Shown one piece after another: positions 47,656-54,857 of a DNA stretch of 64,000 bases. Origin of the DNA: an uncultured Bacteroidales bacterium (GTDB lineage: Bacteria > Bacteroidota > Bacteroidia > Bacteroidales > UBA932); NCBI GenBank assembly GCA_947168065.1, contig CAMVKH010000004.1:161194-225193 (forward strand). The letters are read 5' to 3'. The notes beneath the pieces were generated by a model. That model saw only the letters and a program-made list of their open reading frames with translations. It ran no database searches and was not told where the DNA came from. A program made the position numbers and the translations under genes. Numbering within the stretch: the first letter of the stretch is position 1; each line of letters begins with the position of its first letter.

Positions 47656-48486
47656 ATGAAACGCTTATTCCTGATGATGCTGGCAGCCTGCGCCTGCCTG
47701 TCGCTGACGAGCTGCGACGATGTGCAGAAGTTCCTGGGAGACTTGATCTCCAATCTGGTCAGTGACACGACCACAGAGGAAGAAATCGGCGACGGTGGCC
47801 TGCTGGGCAACGGGGGCCTTTTGGGCAACCTGACGAGCGATGTCACCGTCGAAGGCAACACGCTTCGCTACGGCAACCACACCTACACGGTGTCAGGGGA
47901 GATCGACCATTCGAGCGGCCAGTTCAAGACCCCGACGGCTGCCGTCACTTTCACGAATGTCCCCTCGGATTATGCAGAGTTCGAAACGGTCTATCAGCAG
48001 CTGCTGGGCAAGAGCGTACAGGGAACGGCCGCCATGGTCCCTATGGCGCTTGAACTCTATGCCCGCGATGCGGGCGTGGGAGAGCGCTGCCTGCACCTTT
48101 TGTGCAACGGCTCCGCCACGGTGAGCGAGATCACGCGCGAACTGAAACGGAAACTGGAGCCTTCGCGCTTTTCCCCGGAAAACGATCCCTACATCCAGCG
48201 CTATCTGCCCGCTGCCGTACTCAAGGGGGCAGTGCCCTCTAACGCCTATACGCCCGACAAGCCTTATACCGTGGAGATGTGCCCGTCGCCCAACGGTGTG
48301 AAAGCGGCGCCGCTTACGGGCGGAACGGTCACGTATCTTTATATCCTGGCCGGCGGATGGGATACCTATCAGCGCGCCGTGGATATCTTCCTCAAAGACG
48401 GCGACGACCACTACAAGGTCTTCAACTGCCCTTCCTGCTATACGCAGTGCAAGCAGATCCGCGGCACCTGGCCCGGGTTGGATTAG
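47656..48486 (+). CDS. unknown lipoprotein
   Basis: The 276-residue product has a lipoprotein signal (lipobox LTSC, Cys20). A Gly-rich GLLGNGGLLGN repeat follows near residue 50. The folded domain of about 210 residues includes VTVEGNTLRYGNHTYTVSGE and the C-terminal TYLYILAGGWDTYQRAVDIFLKDG, with Cys pairs near the end (NCPSCYTQC). A similar domain occurs in many uncultured Bacteroidales and Firmicutes proteins of unknown function. The gene follows the ligase-like gene by ten bases. Confidence 0.75.
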   Translation: MKRLFLMMLAACACLSLTSCDDVQKFLGDLISNLVSDTTTEEEIGDGGLLGNGGLLGNLTSDVTVEGNTLRYGNHTYTVSGEIDHSSGQFKTPTAAVTFTNVPSDYAEFETVYQQLLGKSVQGTAAMVPMALELYARDAGVGERCLHLLCNGSATVSEITRELKRKLEPSRFSPENDPYIQRYLPAAVLKGAVPSNAYTPDKPYTVEMCPSPNGVKAAPLTGGTVTYLYILAGGWDTYQRAVDIFLKDGDDHYKVFNCPSCYTQCKQIRGTWPGLD

Positions 48487-48510
48487 CATTGTGCCGGGAG
48501 GCTCTGCAAA

Positions 48511-51036
48511 ATGCTTCGAATGATGTTGACGAGAAAAATCTTCTATTCCATCTTTGCCCTTCTCCTGATGGGCGGCATGCTTCTCCAGGGCTGTGGGGAA
48601 ACGATCGAGCCCGAGGTCGACCCCATTCCGGAGAATACCTACACCCTGTCCGTTGTCGCCAGCAAAGGGGAGATCGGCACCAAGGCATTGGACCTCAACC
48701 AGGGGACTCTCCGCGCCACTTGGCAAGCAGGCGAGAAGGTGGCCGTGTATAACAAGACCCGGAACGCTGGGCTTGAAGGCTACCTGGAGGCACAGGGGAG
48801 CGGATCGGAAACAACGCTGAAAGGTACGCTTTCCGGAACTGTCGAGGCGAACGACATCCTTACGCTCAGTTTCCTGGCTTCCGACTATTCGGAGCAAGAC
48901 GGCACACTGGCGTATATCGCTACCCATTGCGATTACGCCACGGCGGATGTCACGGTGAAAAGCAAGGCGAACGGCGTTATCACCCCCGCTGCTTCTGCCA
49001 GCTTCGCCTCCCGGCAGGCCATTGTGGAGTTTACGCTCAAGGAAAGCGATGGCTCTGCCATTGCCGGCGGCGTAAGCAAGCTCAACCTCGTTGCCGGAGG
49101 GACAACTATCAGCGTCGTTCCGAATGCTGCGACGGATGTACTCTATGTCGCCATCCCTGCCATCAGTGAGGGGACGCTGAGCCTGAGTGCTGTTGACCCC
49201 AACGGAGCCCGTCGCTCCCATGAAGAGACAGGTACCACCTTTGAAAATGGGAAGTACTACAAGTTCGGCGTGAATATGGACTGCATCGTCAAGGACGACA
49301 GCGATCTGTTCGCAGCCTGCGCTTCCCGGGTACCGGTCATCGTCCTTGGCGCGGACATCCGGATCACACGCTCCGGCCACGTCGACATCAGCGGCGCTTC
49401 GACCATCGATCTCAGCGGTCATTCTATCACCGGCTACGCTGTAGACAATGTCCCCTCCGGCCGTATCTTCTACGTGGACAGCGGCAAGTCTCTTACCTTG
49501 AATGGCCCCGGCACGCTCAAGGGCGGTCATGCGGAAGAAGGCGGCGCTATCTGTAACCGGGGCACGCTCACCCTGAAGGATGTCACCATCACAGGGTGCA
49601 GTGCCCGTCGCGGAGGCGCCATCTATAATGAAGGCACGTTAAACATGAGCGGGACCATCGTGGCAAAAGACAACACCGGCGAGAACAACGCTCCCGACAA
49701 CGTGTATCTGGCCAGCGGCACGGTCATCACCGTGACAGGCCCCTTTACTGCAGGTACTTTCATCGGTGTCACACTGGCTGACGGTGCAGGCAACATCACG
49801 TCCAACTATGCTGCCTACAATGGTTCCACCGACCCTCTGACAGTGTTCGGCCCTGACGCCTCCGACTGCTATCTGACATTTTCCAACGGTGAGGCCGGAC
49901 TGGCGCCCGGATGCTATTACAAGGTCATCGCAGAGAAGGATTATGCCACGCTGCAAGCGTACCTGGATGAGACGGGTCGTGACCTGTCGGCGGCCCAGAC
50001 TGCACTCTCGCTTTTCTTCCCCAACCGCAACACCTCCGCCAGTGCCGTCAGTTTTACCTACCGTTCCGCAGATCCGCAGGGCTATCCGGTAGAGCTTTCG
50101 GCCCTTCTCCTTATCCCCGATGCCGCATTGGAAGGGACAAAGGATCTGTCGGGCATCTGCCTGACCAACCACGGGACCATCGCCTCCAATGCCGAGTGTC
50201 CCACGATGAGAGCGCAGATCGAGGGCGCGCTCACTTGGCGGAACTTTGCCCTCGTGATGCCCGACTACTATGGCTTCGGTGCCAGCGCAGACCGTCCGCA
50301 GGCCTTTCTGGACGCAGAAACCACGGCGCGGGGCAACATCGACGCATACCTGGCCGCCGTCCAGCTGTTGAAAGACCGCGAAGTCAGAATCCCGGATAAA
50401 CTCTTCAGTTTCGGCTACTCGCAGGGTGGATTCAATTCAATGGCCAACCTCAAGTATGTCTCAAAGCATCCGGAGCTTTCGATCAGCTTCGATAAGGTGA
50501 TGTGCGGCGGCAGTCCCTTCGATGTGGAGTTGACCTGGGACGCATACACCCAGGGGACCTTCCGCAACGCGATCGCCTTCATCCCCATCACCGTGGTCAG
50601 TATCAACGAATCGCAACAGCTGGGACTCGCCTACAGCGACCTCTTCAAGGGAAAATTGCTCGAGAACTGGCGGGACTGGATCCTTTCCAAGAAATACAGC
50701 ACCGACTGGATTAACAACAAGCTCGGTACCAACGACTTGTCTGAAGTCATGAGTGACGGGTTCATGGCCCGGACCGGAGAAGCCTATAACGCCATCAAGG
50801 ATGTCTGCCATCGCTACTCGCTGACGTCGGGGTGGGTTCCGTCTCCCGAGACCCAAATCATCCTCTATCATTCAAGACAAGACGATACCGTCCCCTATGA
50901 CAACCTCACGGCCATGAAAGACTACCTTGACCAGGTGGCACCGGGTTGCTACACTGCGTCTGAAGGCAACAACGGCGGGCATATCAACGCAATCATCCGT
51001 TTTGTCTCGGTCACGATTTCCGCATTTTCGGATTAG
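48511..51036 (+). CDS. lipoprotein fusion: fimbrillin-like, beta-helix and alpha/beta-hydrolase domains
   Basis: The 841-residue protein starts with a lipoprotein signal (LLQGC, Cys28). Residues about 40-275 resemble a Mfa/fimbrillin-like domain (EIGTKALD near the start; NGKYYKFGVNMD at the end). Residues about 290-430 resemble a right-handed beta-helix (AEEGGAICNRGTLTLKDVTI, CSARRGGAIYNEGTLNMSG). From about 470 an alpha/beta-hydrolase follows, with the nucleophile elbow GYSQGG (Ser637), acid HSRQDD (Asp791 or 792) and His824 in NNGGHINAI. The likely activity is an esterase or lipase of the secretory-lipase type. The combination suggests a surface-displayed or pilus-like anchored enzyme. Confidence 0.85.
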   Translation: MLRMMLTRKIFYSIFALLLMGGMLLQGCGETIEPEVDPIPENTYTLSVVASKGEIGTKALDLNQGTLRATWQAGEKVAVYNKTRNAGLEGYLEAQGSGSETTLKGTLSGTVEANDILTLSFLASDYSEQDGTLAYIATHCDYATADVTVKSKANGVITPAASASFASRQAIVEFTLKESDGSAIAGGVSKLNLVAGGTTISVVPNAATDVLYVAIPAISEGTLSLSAVDPNGARRSHEETGTTFENGKYYKFGVNMDCIVKDDSDLFAACASRVPVIVLGADIRITRSGHVDISGASTIDLSGHSITGYAVDNVPSGRIFYVDSGKSLTLNGPGTLKGGHAEEGGAICNRGTLTLKDVTITGCSARRGGAIYNEGTLNMSGTIVAKDNTGENNAPDNVYLASGTVITVTGPFTAGTFIGVTLADGAGNITSNYAAYNGSTDPLTVFGPDASDCYLTFSNGEAGLAPGCYYKVIAEKDYATLQAYLDETGRDLSAAQTALSLFFPNRNTSASAVSFTYRSADPQGYPVELSALLLIPDAALEGTKDLSGICLTNHGTIASNAECPTMRAQIEGALTWRNFALVMPDYYGFGASADRPQAFLDAETTARGNIDAYLAAVQLLKDREVRIPDKLFSFGYSQGGFNSMANLKYVSKHPELSISFDKVMCGGSPFDVELTWDAYTQGTFRNAIAFIPITVVSINESQQLGLAYSDLFKGKLLENWRDWILSKKYSTDWINNKLGTNDLSEVMSDGFMARTGEAYNAIKDVCHRYSLTSGWVPSPETQIILYHSRQDDTVPYDNLTAMKDYLDQVAPGCYTASEGNNGGHINAIIRFVSVTISAFSD

Positions 51037-51079
51037 CAGGGACGGACAATACTGAATTTACAACGCAAATACGATTCCT

Positions 51080-52258
51080 ATGAAACACTTATTCTTTCCC
51101 ATCCTTTTGCTCCTGGCTTTCCTCGGACTCTCCGTAGCCTGCGGCGCTCCGAAGGCGCAGGAACCGGAGCCGAAGTACATCGTGCAGGTTTCCATCGGCC
51201 ACTGGAAGGCACCAACCTTTTCCGCTGAGCAGATCATCGCCCGGCTCGACACAGTCAGCCGCCTGATTCCCATCGAGAAGGTCATCATCGGATGGAGCCT
51301 CGACAAAGAGGTTTACCGGAAAGTGGGCACGTATCTTCACGAAAACAATATCCATATGCTCCTGTGGCTTCCGGTCTTTGCAGAGACGGAAGACGTTCTC
51401 GACAATTCGCCGGCCGTGGACCTATGGGGCCGGCTTCCTGCCGAATATGCCGCGGGCGGCTTCCGCTTCAACTGCCCCACCGATCCGCAGAACCTGGCCA
51501 ATGTCCTAGCCCTGTACGACCAGTGTTTCAGCGACTGCGGCTTTGACGGCGTCTTTCTCGACCGCGTCCGGACGCAATCATTCGTGAGCGGGGTCGGCGG
51601 CGTGCTGAACTGCGGCTGTCCGACGTGCACGGCGCATTTCGCTGCAGAAGGCGTCGATCTGGAAGAAGTGCGCAAGGCCTGGGAAGAGAAAGGTGACGAT
51701 TTCCTGTCGGTTTCGAACTACGATCCGGTCACCGGTTTCGAATTCGCCGATCCGCTGGCGGCCGCCTTCTTCCGGGCGAAAGGCCACATCGTGAGCAACT
51801 CCGTGGCGGCGGTCGCCGACAGCCTCCACCAACGCGGCCTTGAAGTCGGCCTCGACCTGTATGCGCCGTTCATGGCGCCTTTCGTCGGGCAGGATTATGC
51901 AATCCTCTCGCAGCACGCCGACTTCATCAAGCCGATGCTCTACCGGATGACCTTCGCTCCCGCCGGCATGGGCTACGAATACGATCTCCTGCGGAAAGCG
52001 ATTCCCGGCGCAAAGGGCTATCCCGACATTAAGATGGACGTGGCATTCCTGGAATCCCAGTTGGAAGCGATGGCCGACTGCCCCTGCGCCAAATATCCCG
52101 GCATCGAGATCAACTACCGGGCGGATATCGTCCCCACCTCACCGGAATATGTGGCCGAATCCCTCGCAGCCGTCATGCGCTACCATTTCGACGGTCTCGA
52201 CCTCTCCTGGAACATCATGGAAGCTCCAGACGCGCACATTGCCTGCCTGGGAAAATAG
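51080..52258 (+). CDS. TIM-barrel glycoside-hydrolase-like lipoprotein
   Basis: The 392-residue protein has a lipoprotein signal (lipobox SVAC, Cys21). It looks like a (beta/alpha)8 barrel of the putative glycosyl hydrolase type: IHMLLWLPVFAE, GFRFNCPTDPQNLANVLALYD, FDGVFLDRVR with a candidate catalytic Asp, GLEVGLDLYAPF, FIKPMLYR and a C-terminal GLDLSWNIME. A GCPTC pair (about residue 177) could bind metal or form a disulphide. Substrate is unknown. It follows the fusion-hydrolase gene by 43 bases and may share its transcript. A broken islet begins just downstream. Confidence 0.7.
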   Translation: MKHLFFPILLLLAFLGLSVACGAPKAQEPEPKYIVQVSIGHWKAPTFSAEQIIARLDTVSRLIPIEKVIIGWSLDKEVYRKVGTYLHENNIHMLLWLPVFAETEDVLDNSPAVDLWGRLPAEYAAGGFRFNCPTDPQNLANVLALYDQCFSDCGFDGVFLDRVRTQSFVSGVGGVLNCGCPTCTAHFAAEGVDLEEVRKAWEEKGDDFLSVSNYDPVTGFEFADPLAAAFFRAKGHIVSNSVAAVADSLHQRGLEVGLDLYAPFMAPFVGQDYAILSQHADFIKPMLYRMTFAPAGMGYEYDLLRKAIPGAKGYPDIKMDVAFLESQLEAMADCPCAKYPGIEINYRADIVPTSPEYVAESLAAVMRYHFDGLDLSWNIMEAPDAHIACLGK

Positions 52259-52310
52259 GAAACCTCTTCGCTCTTTGCGGGCGATGATTGAATCACGACT
52301 CATCAAATCC

Positions 52311-52443
52311 ATGAACAATGTGAAGGATAAGCAATGGAGAGACAGGAATGGATTTCCATACTCCCAGATTAGCAGGGGAGGCAAAGTCGTGTTTTATTTA
52401 TACCGATGAGGTTAAAGCGTGGTTGGAAAATAGAGGTAGGTAA
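52311..52443 (+). pseudogene. remnant of an excisionase-like HTH_17 gene (frameshifted)
   Basis: One frame reads NGFPYSQISRGGKVVFYLYR and stops. The adjacent frame continues DEVKAWLENRGR and stops at 52443. Together these form the wing and last helix of a MerR/excisionase-type HTH_17 domain, split by a frameshift and lacking its N-terminal half. Such proteins accompany tyrosine integrases of integrative elements. The stretch is AT-richer than the flanking genes. Confidence 0.5.
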
Positions 52444-52472
52444 GTTAGCGTCAATTTGCTTCATATAAGCGG

Positions 52473-52512
52473 AAGGGATAAGACCTATAAGGTTTCTTAT
52501 CCCTTCTTTTTT
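52473..52512 (+). terminator. intrinsic terminator after the HTH remnant
   Basis: AAGGGATAAGA pairs with TCTTATCCCTT, followed by CTTTTTT. Part of the tail belongs to the 17-bp repeat shared with 42657-42673. Confidence 0.75.
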
Positions 52513-52565
52513 GTTCTGCCACGAGAGAAATGTTGTTCCTTTTGTTGTTCCTTGACCCAAAAGAA

Positions 52566-52593
52566 AAAGCACCTACATTTCTGTAAGTGCTTT
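52566..52593 (-). terminator. terminator-like hairpin below the tRNA-Asn fragment
   Basis: AAAGCAC and TACA arms pair with TGTA and GTGCTTT. On the minus strand the stem is followed by TTCTTTT, placing it where the terminator of a leftward tRNA would be. Confidence 0.6.
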
Positions 52594-52604
52594 ATTATCA
52601 GTCG

Positions 52605-52651
52605 CTCCTCAAGTAGGACTTGAACCTACGACCCCCTGATTAACAGTCAGG
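52605..52651 (-). pseudogene. 47-bp tRNA-Asn 3' fragment (att-like)
   Basis: The minus strand repeats tRNA-Asn from the anticodon stem to the discriminator base exactly (47 identical bases), without the 5' half and without CCA. It ends three bases from the ahcY stop codon. Fragments of this shape are left by elements that integrate into tRNA genes. It is inverted with respect to the intact tRNA-Asn 11 kb away. Confidence 0.85.
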
Positions 52652-52654
52652 GGT

Positions 52655-53905
52655 TTACTCGCCGTACAGATATCTGTGCTGTTCCGGGGTGAGTGTATCG
52701 ATGGCGCAGCCCCAGTAGGCGAGTTTGCGGCGGGCGACTTCCTCGTCGATCTCGCGGGGGACGTCGTGGACCATGGCGCCTCTTTCGCAGGGCAGGTCTT
52801 TGTGCTGCACCAAGTAGCGGGCGCTCAGGGCCTGGATGGCGAACGACATGTCCATGATTTCGGCCGGATGGCCGTCGCCGGCCGCCAGATTCACCAGGCG
52901 GCCTTCCGCGATGACATAGAGTTTGTTGCCGTTCTCGAGCCGGTAGCCCATGATATTATGCCGGGCCGGTGAAGCCTCGACGGCCATTTCGCGCAGGCCC
53001 GCCACATCGACTTCCACGTCGAAATGGCCGGCGTTGCAGAGGATGGCACCGTCTTTCATGGCCAGGAAATGCGCGCGCGTAATGACGCCGGCGCAGCCTG
53101 TGACGGTTACGAAAAGATCGCCCTCGCGGGCGGCTTCGGCCATCGTCATGACCGAAAAACCGTCCATTACCGCTTCCATCGCCTTGATCGGATCGACTTC
53201 CGTGACCACGACTTTCGCACCGAGGCCCTTGGCCCGCATGGCAACGCCCTTCCCGCACCAGCCGTATCCGGCCACCACGACGGTCTTGCCGGCTACGATG
53301 AGGTTGGTGGTCCGGTTGATGCCGTCCCAGACCGACTGGCCGGTGCCGTAGCGGTTGTCGAACAGGTGTTTGCAGTCGGCGTTGTTGACCAGCATCATCG
53401 GAAATTCCAGCTTGCAGGCACGGTTCATCGCCAGTAGGCGGAGGATGCCGGTCGTCGTTTCCTCGCAGCCGCCGATCACGCCCGGCAGGAGATGCCGGTA
53501 CTCGGCGTGCATCAGCGAAACCAGGTCGCCGCCGTCGTCGATGATCACGTTCGGGCCGATTTCCAGCACGCGGCGGATATGGGCTTCGTATTCCCGGGGC
53601 GTCGCGCCGTGCCAGGCGAAGACGTTGAGCCCGTCGTGTACAAGGGCGGCCGCCACGTCATCCTGCGTGGAAAGCGGGTTGCTGCCCGTGACGTACATCT
53701 CGGCGCCACCAGCCGCGAGGACCTTGCACAGGTAGGCGGTCTTGGCTTCCAGATGGACCGAAAGGGCCACTTTCAGGCCCGCGAAAGGCTTTTCGGTGCT
53801 GAATTCAGCTTCCAGGCCGCTGAGCAACGGCATGTGATGCTGCACCCATTCGATCTTGAGCGCTCCGTCGGGCCACAGCTCAAGATTTCGGATTTCACTA
53901 GCCAT
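52655..53905 (-). CDS. ahcY: adenosylhomocysteinase
   Basis: The 416-residue enzyme hydrolyses S-adenosylhomocysteine to adenosine and homocysteine, clearing the product of methyltransferases. Visible motifs are GLKVALSVHLEAKTAYL, the NADCKHLFDNRYGTGQSVWDGI segment, the NAD-binding GYGWCGKGVAMRAKGLGAKV and EVDP, CNAGHFDVEVD, and the C-terminal HRYLYGE. The length is that of the shorter bacterial type. Its stop lies directly beside the tRNA-Asn fragment. The Zn peptidase gene is upstream with a nine-base gap on the same strand. Confidence 0.97.
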   Translation of the reverse strand: MASEIRNLELWPDGALKIEWVQHHMPLLSGLEAEFSTEKPFAGLKVALSVHLEAKTAYLCKVLAAGGAEMYVTGSNPLSTQDDVAAALVHDGLNVFAWHGATPREYEAHIRRVLEIGPNVIIDDGGDLVSLMHAEYRHLLPGVIGGCEETTTGILRLLAMNRACKLEFPMMLVNNADCKHLFDNRYGTGQSVWDGINRTTNLIVAGKTVVVAGYGWCGKGVAMRAKGLGAKVVVTEVDPIKAMEAVMDGFSVMTMAEAAREGDLFVTVTGCAGVITRAHFLAMKDGAILCNAGHFDVEVDVAGLREMAVEASPARHNIMGYRLENGNKLYVIAEGRLVNLAAGDGHPAEIMDMSFAIQALSARYLVQHKDLPCERGAMVHDVPREIDEEVARRKLAYWGCAIDTLTPEQHRYLYGE

Positions 53906-53914
53906 AGATTTGAA

Positions 53915-54784
53915 TTACAGCGAGTTGTATGCGATGGAGAACGTGTCGCCCTGGGAAGGATCGCCCGTGGCGATGCCTTTCTTGAGCCACTTCGAGCGCT
54001 GGGCGGAAGTACCGTGGTTGAAGGAGTCCGGCACGGAATAGCCGTAAGCCTGCTTCTGCAGATAGTCGTCGCCGATCTTCGCGGCCACGGCCAGACCTTC
54101 ATCGATGTCGCCCGGTTCGAGCGAGCCGAACATCTCGTTGTCGTGATGGGCCCACACGCCGGCGTAGAAGTCGGCCTGGAGCTCCAGCCGGACGCTGATC
54201 TGGTTGTATTCCTTGCTGTTGGCTTTGTAGCGCGACATCTGCTGATGGGCTTTGCCGAGGGTGCCGAGCAGGTTCTGCACGTGGTGTCCCACTTCGTGGG
54301 CGATGACATAGGCATAGGCGAAGTCGCCGTCGGCGCCGATCTGCCTTTTCATCGAGGTGAAGAAGGAGAGGTCAAGATAGACGCACTGGTCCGCGCTGCA
54401 GTAGAAAGGGCCTGACTGCGAAGTGGCTCCACCGCAGCCGGACTGCACGGAGCCCGAGAAGAGGACGAGTTTCGGGGGCTGATAGGTCAGGCCGTTGGCC
54501 TTGAAGATGGCCGACCAGACATCTTCCGTTCCGGCAAGGATCTGCTTGGCGAAGGTGGCCAGCTCCTCTTCTTCCGCGGTGGGGGTGTAACTGCCCGTGG
54601 TCTGGCCGCCGCCCAGCGCGCCGCCGGCTTCCTGGAGAACCGTCGTGGGGTCTCCGCCCAGCAGCCAGATAAGAAGTCCACCGATGATGAGGCCGCCCAG
54701 TCCCAGGCCGCCGACTTTTCCGATCGAGGCGCCGCCTCTGCGGTCGTCCACATTCGTGCTTTCGCGTCTTCCGTCAAGTTTCAT
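53915..54784 (-). CDS. neutral zinc metallopeptidase (YpfJ type)
   Basis: From the ATG at 54784 the product has 289 residues: an N-terminal basic stretch (MKLDGRRESTNVDDRRG), one membrane helix (about residues 30-50, GLGGLIIGGLLIWLLGG) and a C-terminal zinc_peptidase domain. The domain includes SGCGGATSQSGPFYC, the HExxH site in IAHEVGHHVQNLLG, and ELQADFYAGVW with the third ligand. The architecture and length fit YpfJ/KPN_02809-like proteins. Its substrate is unknown. The longer in-frame opening upstream would overlap the GH97 promoter region and is rejected. Confidence 0.94.
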   Translation of the reverse strand: MKLDGRRESTNVDDRRGGASIGKVGGLGLGGLIIGGLLIWLLGGDPTTVLQEAGGALGGGQTTGSYTPTAEEEELATFAKQILAGTEDVWSAIFKANGLTYQPPKLVLFSGSVQSGCGGATSQSGPFYCSADQCVYLDLSFFTSMKRQIGADGDFAYAYVIAHEVGHHVQNLLGTLGKAHQQMSRYKANSKEYNQISVRLELQADFYAGVWAHHDNEMFGSLEPGDIDEGLAVAAKIGDDYLQKQAYGYSVPDSFNHGTSAQRSKWLKKGIATGDPSQGDTFSIAYNSL

Positions 54785-54828
54785 GGTCAAAAGATTTTGT
54801 ATGACTACAAATATAGCAAGAATCTTCG

Positions 54829-54836
54829 TATTTTTG
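54829..54836 (+). promoter_or_regulatory. -7 promoter element for the GH97 gene
   Basis: TATTTTTG matches TAnnTTTG, 21 bases before the ATG at 54858, in the divergent region shared with the Zn peptidase gene. Confidence 0.45.
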
Positions 54837-54857
54837 TAAAGATTAAAGTGCAAGATC

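Noticed and set aside
52369..52572. 67-codon minus-strand frame in the islet beside ahcY
   Set aside because: It crosses a terminator hairpin and the antisense of the HTH remnant, and shows no recognisable domain.
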